Shown here: one piece after another, positions 29,035 to 39,047 of the stretch
Position numbering within the stretch: the first letter of the stretch is position 1
Layout of the letters: every line of letters begins with the position of its first letter
DNA from: Nitrosomonas sp.
GTDB lineage: Bacteria > Pseudomonadota > Gammaproteobacteria > Burkholderiales > Nitrosomonadaceae
Length of the DNA: 64,000 bases
NCBI GenBank assembly: GCA_016710135.1
Contig: JADJLM010000001.1
Coordinates: 1,240,001-1,304,000 of the forward strand
Reading direction: 5' to 3'
Notes under the pieces: generated by a model
Seen by the model: only the letters and a program-made list of their open reading frames with translations
Database searches by the model: none
What the model was told of the DNA's origin: nothing
Position numbers and translations under genes: made by a program

Positions 29035-29062
29035 AACAAAAAACCCCTTATCGGGGTTTTTT
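29035..29062. terminator. Intrinsic terminator, bidirectional
   Basis: An AAAAAACCCC-TTAT-CGGGGTTTTTT hairpin with A/T runs on both sides lies between lipA (plus) and the thioredoxin-like gene (minus), suiting termination of both. Confidence 0.9.
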
Positions 29063-29093
29063 GTACATTTAAAATGTTTAATTGCTAAACTTA

Positions 29094-29330
29094 TTATTTC
29101 AAAACTTCAATGCCTGCACCAAAGTTAATGTGGAATGCAGCTCCATCCATTACGAGAGCAGGTACCGACTTAACGCCAGCAGCTTCTGCTTCAGCAACAC
29201 GCGATTTGTCTGTGCCCAGATGAACAATTTCAACTTGATATTTTGAACGATCAATTGCATTCGCTACTGTGTGCTCAGCTGCAACACAAACGGGACATCC
29301 TGCGTGATAAAAAATTGCTTTAGCTACCAT
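29094..29330 (-). CDS. Glutaredoxin/thioredoxin-like small redox protein
   Basis: A 78-residue protein with the redox motif C12-P-V-C15 after a first beta strand, and a cis-proline segment KSVPALVMDG. That is the thioredoxin-fold core without extra domains. There is no signal peptide, so it acts in the cytoplasm. Partner unknown. The start follows GAGGAAGAAAATCTT. Confidence 0.85.
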   Translation of the reverse strand: MVAKAIFYHAGCPVCVAAEHTVANAIDRSKYQVEIVHLGTDKSRVAEAEAAGVKSVPALVMDGAAFHINFGAGIEVLK

Positions 29331-29608
29331 AAGATTTTCTTCCTCTTCAAAATAAATACTATCAATGTAACTGGTTAAAATTATAACATATAAATAATTT
29401 CATTTTTTTCAAACAATTTACTCCTATTGCCAGTATCAAATACGAAATCCTCTTTTTGAGTAAAAAGAATTTATAAAATGATTGAGCTAAGCAACAAATC
29501 TTATTATTGTGGCAGAATCGATATTATCAAGAGCGATGGTTGGCAAATTTTTGCGACAACATTATGGCTACAAGAAAATTAAGGTAGCTTTCCGCAAAGG
29601 AATAAGAA

Positions 29609-30508
29609 TTGAAAATCGGATTCATTGGTTTAGGTATCATGGGAAAGCCCATGGCAAGTCATTTAATTAAAGGAGGGCATACCCTTTTTCTACACTCTCG
29701 TAGTGGTGTTCCGGAAGCGCTCATTGCACTCGGAGGACAAGCCTGCTCCTCACCCAGTGAAGTTACTAAAAATTCAACGGTAATCATTACTATGCTACCG
29801 GATACACCAGATGTTGAAGCCGTGCTATTTGGTAATTACGGGGTTGTACAGGGATTAAGCGCCGATTCGACCTCCCCCACTAAAATAGTGATAGACATGA
29901 GTTCTATTTCACCCATCGAGACCAAGAAATTTGCTGATAAACTCAGTAATTATGGCTGTAGCTATGTAGATGCACCAGTTTCTGGAGGGGATATCGGTGC
30001 ACAAAATGCAACACTTACCATCATGGTTGGTGCTCAAGAATCGGTGTTTAATGAAGTAAAGTCGCTATTGGCATTAATGGGCAGCACGATTACCTTAATT
30101 GGAGATATAGGCTCAGGACAAATCTGCAAGATAGCAAACCAAATTATCGTCGCATTGACCATCGAAGCAGTGGCAGAAGCATTATTATTTGTATCGAAAG
30201 CAGGCGCCGATCCACAAAAAGTTAGGCAGGCCTTAATGGGTGGATTTGCAGCATCTCGTGTGCTTGAAGTACACGGCAACAAAATGATCAATCGGGTATT
30301 TGAACCCGGTTTCAAAATAGCGTTGCAACAAAAAGATCTGAATATCGCGCTATCATGCGCTTCAGCACTTGGAATGAGTTTACCAAATACCGCAGTTACC
30401 CAAGCTTTGTATAATGCGTGCCGTGCTCATGAAGGAAATAAATGGGATAATTCCGCACTGATTCGTATCCTTGAGATAATGGCTAACCACGAGATTCGCC
30501 CCAATTAA
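29609..30508 (+). CDS. garR: 2-hydroxy-3-oxopropionate (tartronate semialdehyde) reductase
   Basis: A 299-residue member of the 3-hydroxyacid dehydrogenase family. The NAD-binding motif GFIGLGIMGKPMASHLIKGGH opens the protein, DAPVSGGDIGAQNATLTIMVGG-type sequence is the substrate site, and the catalytic lysine is in GSGQICKIANQIIVA. The start is TTG behind AAAGGAATAAGAA. It sits 2 bases before glcD, so it belongs to the glycolate operon: glycolate is oxidised to glyoxylate, two glyoxylates give tartronate semialdehyde, and this enzyme reduces it to glycerate. Confidence 0.93.
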   Translation: MKIGFIGLGIMGKPMASHLIKGGHTLFLHSRSGVPEALIALGGQACSSPSEVTKNSTVIITMLPDTPDVEAVLFGNYGVVQGLSADSTSPTKIVIDMSSISPIETKKFADKLSNYGCSYVDAPVSGGDIGAQNATLTIMVGAQESVFNEVKSLLALMGSTITLIGDIGSGQICKIANQIIVALTIEAVAEALLFVSKAGADPQKVRQALMGGFAASRVLEVHGNKMINRVFEPGFKIALQQKDLNIALSCASALGMSLPNTAVTQALYNACRAHEGNKWDNSALIRILEIMANHEIRPN

Positions 30509-30510
30509 CG

Positions 30511-31965
30511 ATGTCTAAGCAAGATTTAATTAACCAATTTCTTACCTTCCTTTCTGTCGACTCAGTACTATTCGAATCTGAAGATTTAAGACCTTACGAA
30601 TGTGATGGCTTATCTGCCTATCGGCAAATGCCGATGGTTGCCGTCTTACCGAGAACTGAAGAAGAAATTATCAAGATCTTGCAAATTTGCTATTCAACAC
30701 AGACACCAGTAGTTGCGCGTGGAGCAGGAACTGGTTTATCTGGTGGCGCATTACCGATCAGTAGCGGTGTATTATTATCTTTGGCAAGGCTTAAACGTAT
30801 CCTTGAAATCGATCCGATTGTGCGGATTGCTCGAGTTCAACCAGGTGTACGTAATCTTGCAATTAGCCAAGCAGCCGAACCATTTGGACTTTATTATGCA
30901 CCTGATCCTTCATCGCAAATTGCTTGTACGATTGGCGGCAATGTTGCAGAAAATTCAGGCGGAGTGCATTGCCTAAAATATGGGTTGACTGTCCATAATA
31001 TTCTTAAACTGAACGTGTTAACCATTGAAGGTGATATCCTTGAAATCGGTAGCGAAGCTTTGGATAGCCCTGGTTATAACCTACTCGCCTTGATGACAGG
31101 TAGCGAAGGCATGCTCGGCATTGTTACCGAGGTAACCGTTAAATTAATTCCTAAACCTGAGAAAGCACAGCTAGTCATGGCTGCCTTCGACGATGTGCAA
31201 AAAGCAGGCGATGCGGTGGCACAAGTCATTAGCGCTGGCATTATTCCTGCTGGGATGGAAATGATGGATAAAATCACCATCCACGCAGTAGAAGATTTTT
31301 TGCATGCAGGCTATGATCTTGACGCTGAAGCCATATTGCTCTGCGAGGCCGATGGAACGCACGAAGAAGTGGAAGCAGAAATCAATAAAATCAATACCAT
31401 CATGCAGCAAAGTGGTGCAATTAAAATCAGCACTTCGCGTGATGAAAACGAGCGTCTTCGTTTCTGGGCAGGCCGTAAAGCAGCTTTTCCTGCTGCCGGA
31501 CGCGTATCACCCGATTATTACTGCATGGATGGCACGATTCCGCGTAAACATTTAGCTCAGATCTTACAAGGTATCGAATCACTCTCGACTGAATTCGGCT
31601 TGCGCTGTATGAATGTCTTTCATGCGGGAGACGGCAATCTCCATCCCTTAATTTTGTATGATGCGAATCAGCCCGGTGAACTAGCAAAAACGGAAGTGTT
31701 CGGTGCGCGTATTCTTGAAATGTGCATCGAGGTTGGAGGCACCATTACCGGCGAGCATGGTGTAGGCATCGAAAAAATCGACCAAATGTGTTTACAGTTT
31801 AAAGATAAGGAACGAGATCTTTTTCACCAAATTAAAGCCGCATTTGATCCTCCTAAATTACTAAATCCGGGTAAAGCCATTCCTTCCTTGCATCGTTGTG
31901 CTGAATTGGGAGGAATGCATATTCATCAAGGGAAAGATAAATTTCCTGCAATACCTCGATTTTAG
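30511..31965 (+). CDS. glcD: Glycolate oxidase subunit GlcD (FAD-linked)
   Basis: A 484-residue FAD-binding oxidase: PCMH-type FAD domain with TPVVARGAGTGLSGGALPISSGVLLSLARLKRILEID and IACTIGGNVAENSGGVHCLKYGLT, then the C-terminal FAD-oxidase domain with NVFHAGDGNLHPLILYD and GTITGEHGVGIEK. It is the catalytic subunit of the membrane-linked glycolate dehydrogenase, working with GlcE and the iron-sulfur subunit GlcF encoded downstream. Confidence 0.96.
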   Translation: MSKQDLINQFLTFLSVDSVLFESEDLRPYECDGLSAYRQMPMVAVLPRTEEEIIKILQICYSTQTPVVARGAGTGLSGGALPISSGVLLSLARLKRILEIDPIVRIARVQPGVRNLAISQAAEPFGLYYAPDPSSQIACTIGGNVAENSGGVHCLKYGLTVHNILKLNVLTIEGDILEIGSEALDSPGYNLLALMTGSEGMLGIVTEVTVKLIPKPEKAQLVMAAFDDVQKAGDAVAQVISAGIIPAGMEMMDKITIHAVEDFLHAGYDLDAEAILLCEADGTHEEVEAEINKINTIMQQSGAIKISTSRDENERLRFWAGRKAAFPAAGRVSPDYYCMDGTIPRKHLAQILQGIESLSTEFGLRCMNVFHAGDGNLHPLILYDANQPGELAKTEVFGARILEMCIEVGGTITGEHGVGIEKIDQMCLQFKDKERDLFHQIKAAFDPPKLLNPGKAIPSLHRCAELGGMHIHQGKDKFPAIPRF

Positions 31966-32006
31966 CCAACAATTGGGTTACAAACTCAGATCATTCGAGC
32001 AAGCTC

Positions 32007-33076
32007 ATGCAAAATTTAGTTGACCACTTTATCCAGCATATTCATTCTGCAGCAAGTACCCGAAGCGCTTTGCTCATTCAAGGAGGTAACAGTAAGCATT
32101 TTTATGGAAACGCTACAAACCCTGCTGAGACGGATGTGCTGAATGTTACTCCCTACTCAGGGGTAGTTGATTATGATCCCAGTGAATTAGTTATCACTGT
32201 TAAAGCAGGTACTCGACTCGCTGAATTGGAGCCACTGTTATTACAGTCCAATCAAATACTTGCTTTTGAACCTCCTCACTTTACAGAGAATGCTACATTA
32301 GGCGGGACGATTGCAGCCGGTTTGTCAGGCCCCAGGAGAGCCTATCGAGGGTCAGTGAGCGATTTTGTGCTTGGTATTCGATTGCTCGATGGTCAAGGTC
32401 ATGATTTGCGATTCGGGGGTCGAACCATGAAGAATGTTGCAGGATATGATGTTTCTCGATTGATGGTTGGTTCACTAGGAACCTTAGGGGTCATTTGGAA
32501 GCCTCATTAAAAGTATTGCCGAGACCAGAAGTCGAATTAAGTATTTGTTTAGCGATGAATCAATCACAAGCTATTGAAAAATACATCAATGGACAAGCAA
32601 ACCACTACCGATTTCAGCAAGCTGCTATCATGAAAATAAATTATTCATTAGGTTATCAGGCTCACAAGCAGGAACTCGTGCAGCTTACCAAAAATTGGTG
32701 GTGAAATACTTGAATCGAGTGACTTATTCTGGCAATCGCTACGTGATCATACTCACTCCTTTTTGCTTCGGGCAAACGACTCTGGCGACTATCCGTTAAA
32801 CCCACCCTACCATCTATCGCGTTGGAAGGAGAGCAACTCATTGAGTGGGGAGGTGCTTTACGTTGGCTAGCGACCGATGGGCATGAGAATGATCAAACCC
32901 TTCGTCAACACATTAGCGATTTGCATGGGCATGCGACATTGTTTTATGGGAATAAAACAAACATCCAAGCCTTTCATCCACTTTCCCCATCAATGCTCAA
33001 AATTCATCAAAGATTAAAACAACGATTTGATCCGCTTGGTATCTTTAATCATGGGCGGATATATTCCGATTTTTAA
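32007..33076 (+). pseudogene. glcE: Glycolate oxidase subunit GlcE, four frameshifts
   Basis: The first part (MQNLVDHFIQHIHSAASTRSALLIQGGNSKHFYG... ETMKNVAGYDVSRLMVGSLGTLGVI) is a normal GlcE FAD domain. The frame then changes four times, at 32494-32496 (T-run), 32577-32581 (A-run), 32690-32694 (A-run) and 32760-32764 (T-run). One added base in each run restores a continuous GlcE: EASLKVLPRPEVE, AIEKIHQWTSKPLPISASCYHEN, LSGSQAGTRAAYQKIGGEILESS, HSFFASGKRLWRLSVKPTLP, and the normal end FDPLGIFNHGRIYSDF. No in-frame nonsense change is needed. It lies between intact glcD and glcF. Confidence 0.92.
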
Positions 33077-33079
33077 ACA

Positions 33080-34336
33080 ATGCAAACAAATCTCGCTGAT
33101 TTTGTAAAGAAAAATCAAAATAGTACGGAAGCAGAGGCAATTCTTCGATCCTGCGTACATTGCGGATTTTGCCTTGCAACTTGTCCAACCTACCAATTAT
33201 TAGGTGATGAGCTGGATAGCCCACGAGGCCGAATTTACTTAATGAAGCAAGTCTTGGAGGGCCATACGGTTACGCAAAAAACCCAGTTACATCTGGATCG
33301 CTGCCTCGCGTGCCGTGCTTGTGAAACAACTTGCCCTTCTGGCGTTCGTTATAGCCACCTACTAGATATTAGTCGCGGTATCGTAGAAGAGAAAGTGGCG
33401 CGTAGTAACTATAACGAGCTGAAACGCTTTGTGATCCGTAAATTCCTAACCAGTCGCTATGTATTTAAGTTTTCGGTAAAAGTAGCGCAGTTATTGCGTG
33501 CTTTTATGCCTGCCAAGATCAAATCATCTATTCCTCCAATGAATAGTTCGGCTGCTGATTGGCACAATACTCCCCATAAGAGAAGAATGCTTGTACTGGA
33601 TGGTTGTGTGCAACCGACATTGGCTCCCAATATTAATGCAGCGACAGCGCGTGTTCTCGATAAATTAGGAATTTCTTTGATCAATGTAGCAGAAGCTGGC
33701 TGCTGTGGTGCGTTGGCTTATCATCTCAACGCGCAACAACAAGGCTTGGATGCCATGCGTCATAACATTGATGTTTGGTGGCCTTTGATTGAATCGCGGC
33801 AGATAGAAGCGATTGTGATTTCAGCCAGTGGTTGTGGTGTCACCGTCAAAGAATATGGGCACTTTCTACAATACGATACAGCTTACGCTGAAAAAGCCAA
33901 GATTGTTGCTGCACTAGCAAAAGATATTAGTGAAGTAATTGTGGCTGAATTGGAAGATTTAACGGTATTATTGAAAAAAGCGTCACTAAATCGCCCCAAC
34001 AAGCTTGCCTTTCATTCACCCTGTACATTGCAACATGGCATGAAAATTCGTGGTGTCGTTGAAAAGATCCTCAATTCAGTTGGAATCACGCTGTGTCAGG
34101 TTGATAACCCCCATCTTTGCTGTGGGTCAGCAGGTACTTACTCGATTTTGCAACCAACATTATCTCAGCAACTGCTAAAAGATAAAGTAATTGCATTAAC
34201 TGCAAATGAGCCAGCACAAATCGTTACTGCTAATATTGGCTGCTTGATGCATATTCAGCGTGGAACATCACTACCGGTCAAACATTGGATCGAATTACTA
34301 GATACGCTGCTGCATCCATCTCCCCTTTCTCCCTAA
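33080..34336 (+). CDS. glcF: Glycolate oxidase iron-sulfur subunit GlcF
   Basis: A 418-residue protein with two ferredoxin-type 4Fe-4S motifs near the N-terminus (CVHCGFCLATCPTY and CLACRACETTCPSG) and two CCG domains (EAGCCGALAYH and HLCCGSAGTYS). It passes electrons from GlcD/GlcE to the respiratory chain. It starts 3 bases after the end of glcE. Confidence 0.95.
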   Translation: MQTNLADFVKKNQNSTEAEAILRSCVHCGFCLATCPTYQLLGDELDSPRGRIYLMKQVLEGHTVTQKTQLHLDRCLACRACETTCPSGVRYSHLLDISRGIVEEKVARSNYNELKRFVIRKFLTSRYVFKFSVKVAQLLRAFMPAKIKSSIPPMNSSAADWHNTPHKRRMLVLDGCVQPTLAPNINAATARVLDKLGISLINVAEAGCCGALAYHLNAQQQGLDAMRHNIDVWWPLIESRQIEAIVISASGCGVTVKEYGHFLQYDTAYAEKAKIVAALAKDISEVIVAELEDLTVLLKKASLNRPNKLAFHSPCTLQHGMKIRGVVEKILNSVGITLCQVDNPHLCCGSAGTYSILQPTLSQQLLKDKVIALTANEPAQIVTANIGCLMHIQRGTSLPVKHWIELLDTLLHPSPLSP

Positions 34337-34477
34337 ATCGTCACCCACTTAACTTAAATTATCGTAAGTTGTTTTGGCTGAAACAAGGCAAAAAATAGAG
34401 AAAATCATTTTTTTGATTGAATAGCATTCAATTTATTCTCAACAAAAAAAATTCCATTTCAGGAACCTTAAAAATTA

Positions 34478-34504
34478 TTAGCACTCTTATATGGTGAGTG
34501 CTAA
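34478..34504. promoter_or_regulatory. CIRCE operator (HrcA binding site) upstream of rpoH
   Basis: A perfect match to the CIRCE consensus: TTAGCACTC, nine-base spacer, GAGTGCTAA. It lies 57 bases before the rpoH start, in the leader, where binding of the HrcA repressor would block transcription. This places the heat-shock sigma factor under HrcA control. Confidence 0.93.
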
Positions 34505-34561
34505 AATAAAAACGAGTTGTTTGAAAATAGTTATACCAACAGTAAAGGAGATAGGAATAAT

Positions 34562-35413
34562 ATGACTGATATCGGTGCACTGCGTTCTGTCGCGGTGGGT
34601 GGTAATATTGAAAGTTATATTCAAGCAGTAAATCGTTGCCCCATTCTGTCACAAGAAGAAGAAACGAGCTTAGCTCGCTCACTGAGAGATGATAGCAATA
34701 TTGAAGCTGCGCATAAATTGGTCTTGTCCCATTTACGCGTTGTCGTTGCTGTCGCGCGTAGCTATTTAGGCTATGGATTACCGCATGCCGATCTTATTCA
34801 AGAAGGTAATATCGGCTTGATGAAAGCTGTTAAGCGCTTTGATCCAGAACGTGGAGTACGCTTAATTTCTTTTGCGATTCACTGGATAAAAGCTGAAATC
34901 CATGAATTCATCATGCGTAATTGGAGATTAGTCAAAATTGCTACAACGAAGCAGCAGCGTAAGCTTTTCTTCAATTTGCGGAGCATGAAAAAAAGCCTGG
35001 ATACCATGACGCAGGCTGAAGTGAATACAGTAGCAAAACAATTGGGCGTCAAACCAGAAGAAGTAGTCGAAATGGAAACTCGCTTTAGCGGTCGGGATGT
35101 TTCACTAGAACCAAGCAGTGACGATGAGGATGATATCAGTTGCCCAATTCATTATTTAACGGATGGTTCTGATCCTGCGCAACAAGTCGAACAAGAACAA
35201 GTGACGCGCTTATATCACGATAAACTACAAGAATCACTCGCGAACCTAGACGAACGCAGCCGCCATATTATCGAAGCACGTTGGTTAAGGGAACAAGATA
35301 CGGCAACACTGCATGAACTTGCAGATGAATTAGGGGTATCAGCAGAGCGTATTCGCCAAATTGAGGCGAAAGCGATTCAAAAAATTAAAAGCGCGGTTAG
35401 CGCAGCCATGTAA
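34562..35413 (+). CDS. rpoH: Heat-shock sigma factor RpoH (sigma-32)
   Basis: A 283-residue sigma-70 family factor. Region 2 contains HADLIQEGNIGLMKAVKRFDPERGVRLISFAIHWIKAEIHEFIMRNWRLVKIATTKQQRKLFFNLR, where the QRKLFFNLR box is specific for RpoH, and region 4 ends ELADELGVSAERIRQIEAKAIQKIK. The chosen ATG follows AAAGGAGATAGGAATAAT; the frame is open 45 bases further upstream without a better site. A perfect CIRCE element precedes it. Confidence 0.96.
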   Translation: MTDIGALRSVAVGGNIESYIQAVNRCPILSQEEETSLARSLRDDSNIEAAHKLVLSHLRVVVAVARSYLGYGLPHADLIQEGNIGLMKAVKRFDPERGVRLISFAIHWIKAEIHEFIMRNWRLVKIATTKQQRKLFFNLRSMKKSLDTMTQAEVNTVAKQLGVKPEEVVEMETRFSGRDVSLEPSSDDEDDISCPIHYLTDGSDPAQQVEQEQVTRLYHDKLQESLANLDERSRHIIEARWLREQDTATLHELADELGVSAERIRQIEAKAIQKIKSAVSAAM

Positions 35414-35431
35414 CAACCGGTTAAGGACCAT

Positions 35432-35457
35432 GCTGTGCTTCTAGCTTGAAGCACAGC
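35432..35457. terminator. Probable terminator between rpoH and the aldolase gene
   Basis: A perfect 10-bp stem GCTGTGCTTC / GAAGCACAGC with a 6-base loop lies between the convergent ends of the two genes. No strong U-run follows it. Confidence 0.65.
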
Positions 35458-35486
35458 ACCTCGATAATTAAGCAAATACAAAATTA

Positions 35487-36536
35487 CTACGCCACAGTAA
35501 TTTGTTGACTAAGATAAACATCCTGAATGGCATTGAGCAGTTTTACACCTTCATCAAATGGCTTTTGAAAAGCTTTTCGACCAGAAATTAACCCCATTCC
35601 GCCTGCCCGCTTATTGATCACCGCTGTTCGCACCGCTTGATGCAAATCATCTTTGCCAGATTCACCGCCCGAATTAATCATGCCAGCGCGCCCCATATAA
35701 CAATTGGCCACTTGATAACGCACTAAATCAATCGGATGATCGCTGGTCAACTCGCTATAAACCTTCGCATTGGTTTTACCAAATTTGAGCGCAGTGTAAC
35801 CCCCATTATTCTCAGCCATTTTTTGTTTGACGATATCCGCCTCGATGGTCGCAGCCAGGTGATTCGCCTGCCCCGTCAGATCGGCGCTCACGTGATAATC
35901 TTTTTCGGCTGTCTTAAACGCTGCATTCCGGGTATAGGCCCAAAGAATGGTAACCATTCCTAACTCATGCGCATGAGCAAAGGCTTCAGAAATCTCTTGA
36001 ATTTGTCGCCGCGATTCGTCAGAACCGAAAAAAACCGTTGCCCCCACCGCACAGGCACCCATTTCAAAAGCCTGATCGACACTAGCAAATAACGTTTGGT
36101 CGAATTGATTGGGATAAGTTAACAATTCGTTATGATTGATCTTAAGAATGAACGGAATCTTATGCGCATAGCGACGTGCAACCATACCCAATACGCCTAG
36201 AGTCGATGCCACCCCATTACACCCTCCCTCGATTGCAAGTCGAACAATATTTTCAGGGTCGAAAAACAATGGATTCGGTGCAAACGAAGCACCACCTGAA
36301 TGCTCAACCCCCTGATCCACCGGCAGTAATGAAAGATATCCCGTTCCCGCCAGGCGACCGTGGTTATAAAGCGCCTGCAAGTTACGCAGTACGCCAGGCT
36401 TACGATCGCTATTCAGTAACACCCGATCGATAAAATCAGGCCCGGGGGTTTGTAGATTTGTTTTAGGGATGCCTCGACAAACGTGCGCTAATAATTGATC
36501 TGCTTCTTGACCCAATAAATTAACAATATCAGTCAT
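35487..36536 (-). CDS. fbaB: Class I fructose-bisphosphate aldolase (FbaB/DhnA type)
   Basis: A 349-residue enzyme of the DhnA class I aldolase family. Typical segments are LSLLPVDQGVEHSGGASFAPNPLFFDPENIVRLAIEGGCNGVAS, IPFILKINHNELLTYPN, GAVGATVFFGSDESRRQIQEISEAF and the end GLISGRKAFQKPFDEGVKLLNAIQDVYL (Schiff-base lysine region). It splits fructose 1,6-bisphosphate into two triose phosphates, or the reverse in gluconeogenesis and the Calvin cycle. Confidence 0.95.
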   Translation of the reverse strand: MTDIVNLLGQEADQLLAHVCRGIPKTNLQTPGPDFIDRVLLNSDRKPGVLRNLQALYNHGRLAGTGYLSLLPVDQGVEHSGGASFAPNPLFFDPENIVRLAIEGGCNGVASTLGVLGMVARRYAHKIPFILKINHNELLTYPNQFDQTLFASVDQAFEMGACAVGATVFFGSDESRRQIQEISEAFAHAHELGMVTILWAYTRNAAFKTAEKDYHVSADLTGQANHLAATIEADIVKQKMAENNGGYTALKFGKTNAKVYSELTSDHPIDLVRYQVANCYMGRAGMINSGGESGKDDLHQAVRTAVINKRAGGMGLISGRKAFQKPFDEGVKLLNAIQDVYLSQQITVA

Positions 36537-36667
36537 TTCTTACTCCTTATCGCCATTTTTTTTGAGTATACGCCCAAAAGTGACATCAAGTATAACAAGG
36601 CGACTCAAAAGGCCTGTAAAATCACGACGACAAAGGCCGTCTTTGCGGCATTCTCTCTCCTTTAAAG

Positions 36668-36956
36668 CTACAGCTTACCCCGCCCCCCACCTGCTGTCGC
36701 AGTACAGTTCCACTGCTGAGCATCAGGATGCGCAGATTGATAGCGAAGTAGTTGACTCGTGGAAAAATTCTTACATAAATTATCTGCAGCTTGCTTCTCG
36801 ACTGCTGGTGCTGCCGATGTGCTATAAAGCGCTGCAGCAATTTCTGCTTTGGCATCGATTTTGAATTGCTGACAAAAATGATATTGCCTGAGATTCCATG
36901 TAATACAACAATGACTTACCGCATTTCATCACATTGAGACAAGCAACTCGCTTCAT
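36668..36956 (-). pseudogene. Possible small secreted protein, frameshifted
   Basis: No intact gene fills the stretch 36537-36994. In one minus-strand frame there is a protein-like stretch, QQFKIDAKAEIAAALYSTSAAPAVEKQAADNLCKNFSTSQ..., ending at 36668, but no start codon in that frame. An ATG in another frame at 36956 opens MKRVACLNV..., which could be a signal-peptide start if a one-base change occurred near 36880-36890. Function unknown; the reading is tentative. Confidence 0.3.
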
Positions 36957-36994
36957 CGGTATATAATTTTAGCTTTTAACTGTTACTCAAAAAA

Positions 36995-37546
36995 ATGCAG
37001 GAACCTAGACCCCCGGTTGTTGAGCCCTATACTTTTGTTTTTAGTTGGAAACGCTTTCTCGTGCATTGCGCGATCATAAGTTTTTGTGTGTTTTTGGGGT
37101 TGATGACTTGGTATTTGGGTAAACCGCCGAGTATTCGTTTTTACGAAACCAAATCGGAAGCACCGTTAACCACCCCACTGGCGCCTGGTATCAATATGGC
37201 GCTGAATATACGGAGTTCGGTTGCTGTCAAGCAGAGTGAACCATTACAAGTCGAGCTGTTCAAAGGGAATGTTTACTTTGACATTCAAAAACATGCAATC
37301 AAGCAATTGGAAATAAAAGTTGGTAGTACCATCATCAAGGATTTCGGTACTCGTTTCAGTATCCAATTACATAAAGACGGCACGGGTCATATTGCAGTTG
37401 CCGATGGGCACATCAAGATTCACACCCCTTCTGGAAATGTTTTTCAAATCAATGCATTCGAAGAAGCTGAATTTGACGAAACCGGCATTAGCAAACACCG
37501 CTTGCTGAGCGAACGCAATATCGCACCCTGGCATTCCCAACAATAA
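36995..37546 (+). CDS. FecR-like single-pass membrane protein
   Basis: A 183-residue protein with a short cytoplasmic tail, one membrane helix (RFLVHCAIISFCVFLGLMTWYLG, residues about 20-43) and a periplasmic FecR-type domain: VELFKGNVYFDIQKHAIKQLEIKVGSTIIKDFGTRFSIQLHKDGTGHIAVADGHIKI. It is shorter than anti-sigma FecR proteins, with no cytoplasmic anti-sigma domain and no FecI-like sigma gene next to it. It is the second FecR-type domain in the window. Confidence 0.8.
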   Translation: MQEPRPPVVEPYTFVFSWKRFLVHCAIISFCVFLGLMTWYLGKPPSIRFYETKSEAPLTTPLAPGINMALNIRSSVAVKQSEPLQVELFKGNVYFDIQKHAIKQLEIKVGSTIIKDFGTRFSIQLHKDGTGHIAVADGHIKIHTPSGNVFQINAFEEAEFDETGISKHRLLSERNIAPWHSQQ

Positions 37547-37727
37547 TGCCCAATTCTTAATCCTCAACGCGATCCGTAGCTGCTCGACGAAGTTTCCTCC
37601 GGCGTTTCAGCTTGCTTGTAATCTGGCTTGAGCGCAAAAATAGTGCGCCAGATTTTTGCTTTACTATTTTATTTTCCAGACATAGGGTTTTGGGGTGCAT
37701 TAGTATGTTACAGTCCCAACTATCCTT

Positions 37728-38705
37728 ATGGAAAATTCTATTGATAAAGCTGAACTGAGAGCACTCTATCAGCACCGTTGGCAACCTAATCTAAAAATTC
37801 CTTTGTTTTATGGGATATGGATTGTACTTGGTATAATCGCTTGGTACGCCCCGCATTGGTCCATTGTTTGGCTTTGTTATCTTGCGATGGGTTACATGCA
37901 AATGGGTATTGTAACTTTTATGCATGATTGCACGCACAGCGTTCTATTTAAGACCAAGTGGAAGAACTGGGTATTCGGTGTTTTTACTATGATACCGCTG
38001 GTAATTTCTTTACCGCTTTCAAAGAAGACCATCTCCTACATCATCGTTTCAATCGTTCGAATAAAGATCCGGATGCGTTTACTATGGGTAAGCGAGGAAT
38101 CGGGGATTACATCCTTTTTTATGCTTATGCTGTCATTGGTGTACTACTGACAGCTGTCCAGTTTGTTATTATTTTCCCCATACAGAAATTGCGGGGTTAA
38201 AGCGCTCATTCATTGGAGCGAAATAGCGCTACATACGGTGATTACCGTCATTATTTTTGAATGGGCCAATCGTCAAGGGATTGCAGCTGAGGTTTTTGCA
38301 CTTTGGTTCTGGCCGCTTATTTTCTTTGGATTTTTCAATAGCGTGCGGTTTGTCGCAGAACACTATGGAACACCCTGGAATGCTGGCCAACTTGCCGGCA
38401 CTCGCACCATCATTAGTAATCCAATGAATTCATGGTTCTGGAACAATATTAACTATCATATCGGACACCACGTATACCCTGCAGTGCCTTGGTATAATCT
38501 TCAGAGGCTTCATGTGCTAATGCTGCCGGAAATTAATCGTCAGAATGCACTGATCGATAAAAGCTATTTCGGTGTCTTCTTCGATGCCATGATCCGTGGC
38601 CCGGAAAGTCTTAGGCAGAATATCATGCGCAACGAAAAACGAAATGCTAAAACTGCAGACCCTGTTTCACCCACTATTTCAAATAGCACATTTCTAAATA
38701 ATTAA
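37728..38705 (+). pseudogene. Fatty acid desaturase family protein, two frameshifts
   Basis: Three frames give one membrane desaturase of about 325 residues. The histidine boxes are HDCTHS (in IVTFMHDCTHSVLFKTK), HLLHH (in FTAFKEDHLLHHRFNRSNKDPDAF) and HIGHH (in NINYHIGHHVYPAVPWYN). One added T at 38009-38011 and one added G at 38193-38196 rejoin the frames as PLVISFTAFKEDH and QKLRGVKALIHWSE. The family includes fatty acid desaturases and beta-carotene or sphingolipid hydroxylases; the substrate here cannot be told. Confidence 0.85.
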
Positions 38706-39047
38706 TTAGGCGCTAGACTAGCGAAGATTAATAATGAGAACTTTGCGCGGCTGTGTTTAGTTAATCACCCGGGTGGTACATGCGGTATGCTGAATTTCAT
38801 GGAATCCATAGTTGTAGTGCGTATCTCAGTTCGTTCTCAGAAACGCAGTCGTTATTCATCTCCTGGAAACTGATAATGGTCTAACAGAAATTGAAGAGCA
38901 AATGTATCGTGAATTAGCAGTTGGCACTGATGGTGTATCAACGTTTGTCTTATAGGTCGATGCAACATTCAGTAATGCGAAAGTAACCTCCAAACGCAAA
39001 GGTAAATAATACAAAATCAAGACAAGCAATATTGCGCAATTTAAAAG
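38706..39047. other. Intergenic stretch without a convincing gene
   Basis: 342 bases between the desaturase and the methyltransferase. Short protein-like fragments occur in the plus strand (around 38733-38800 and 38865-38955) but stops interrupt them and no start with a ribosome binding site was found. It may be the decayed remains of a gene. Confidence 0.4.

Noticed and set aside
32494..32764. Programmed frameshifting in glcE
   Set aside because: Four shifts in one gene, all in the same direction and all at plain homopolymers, are not how programmed frameshifting is arranged.
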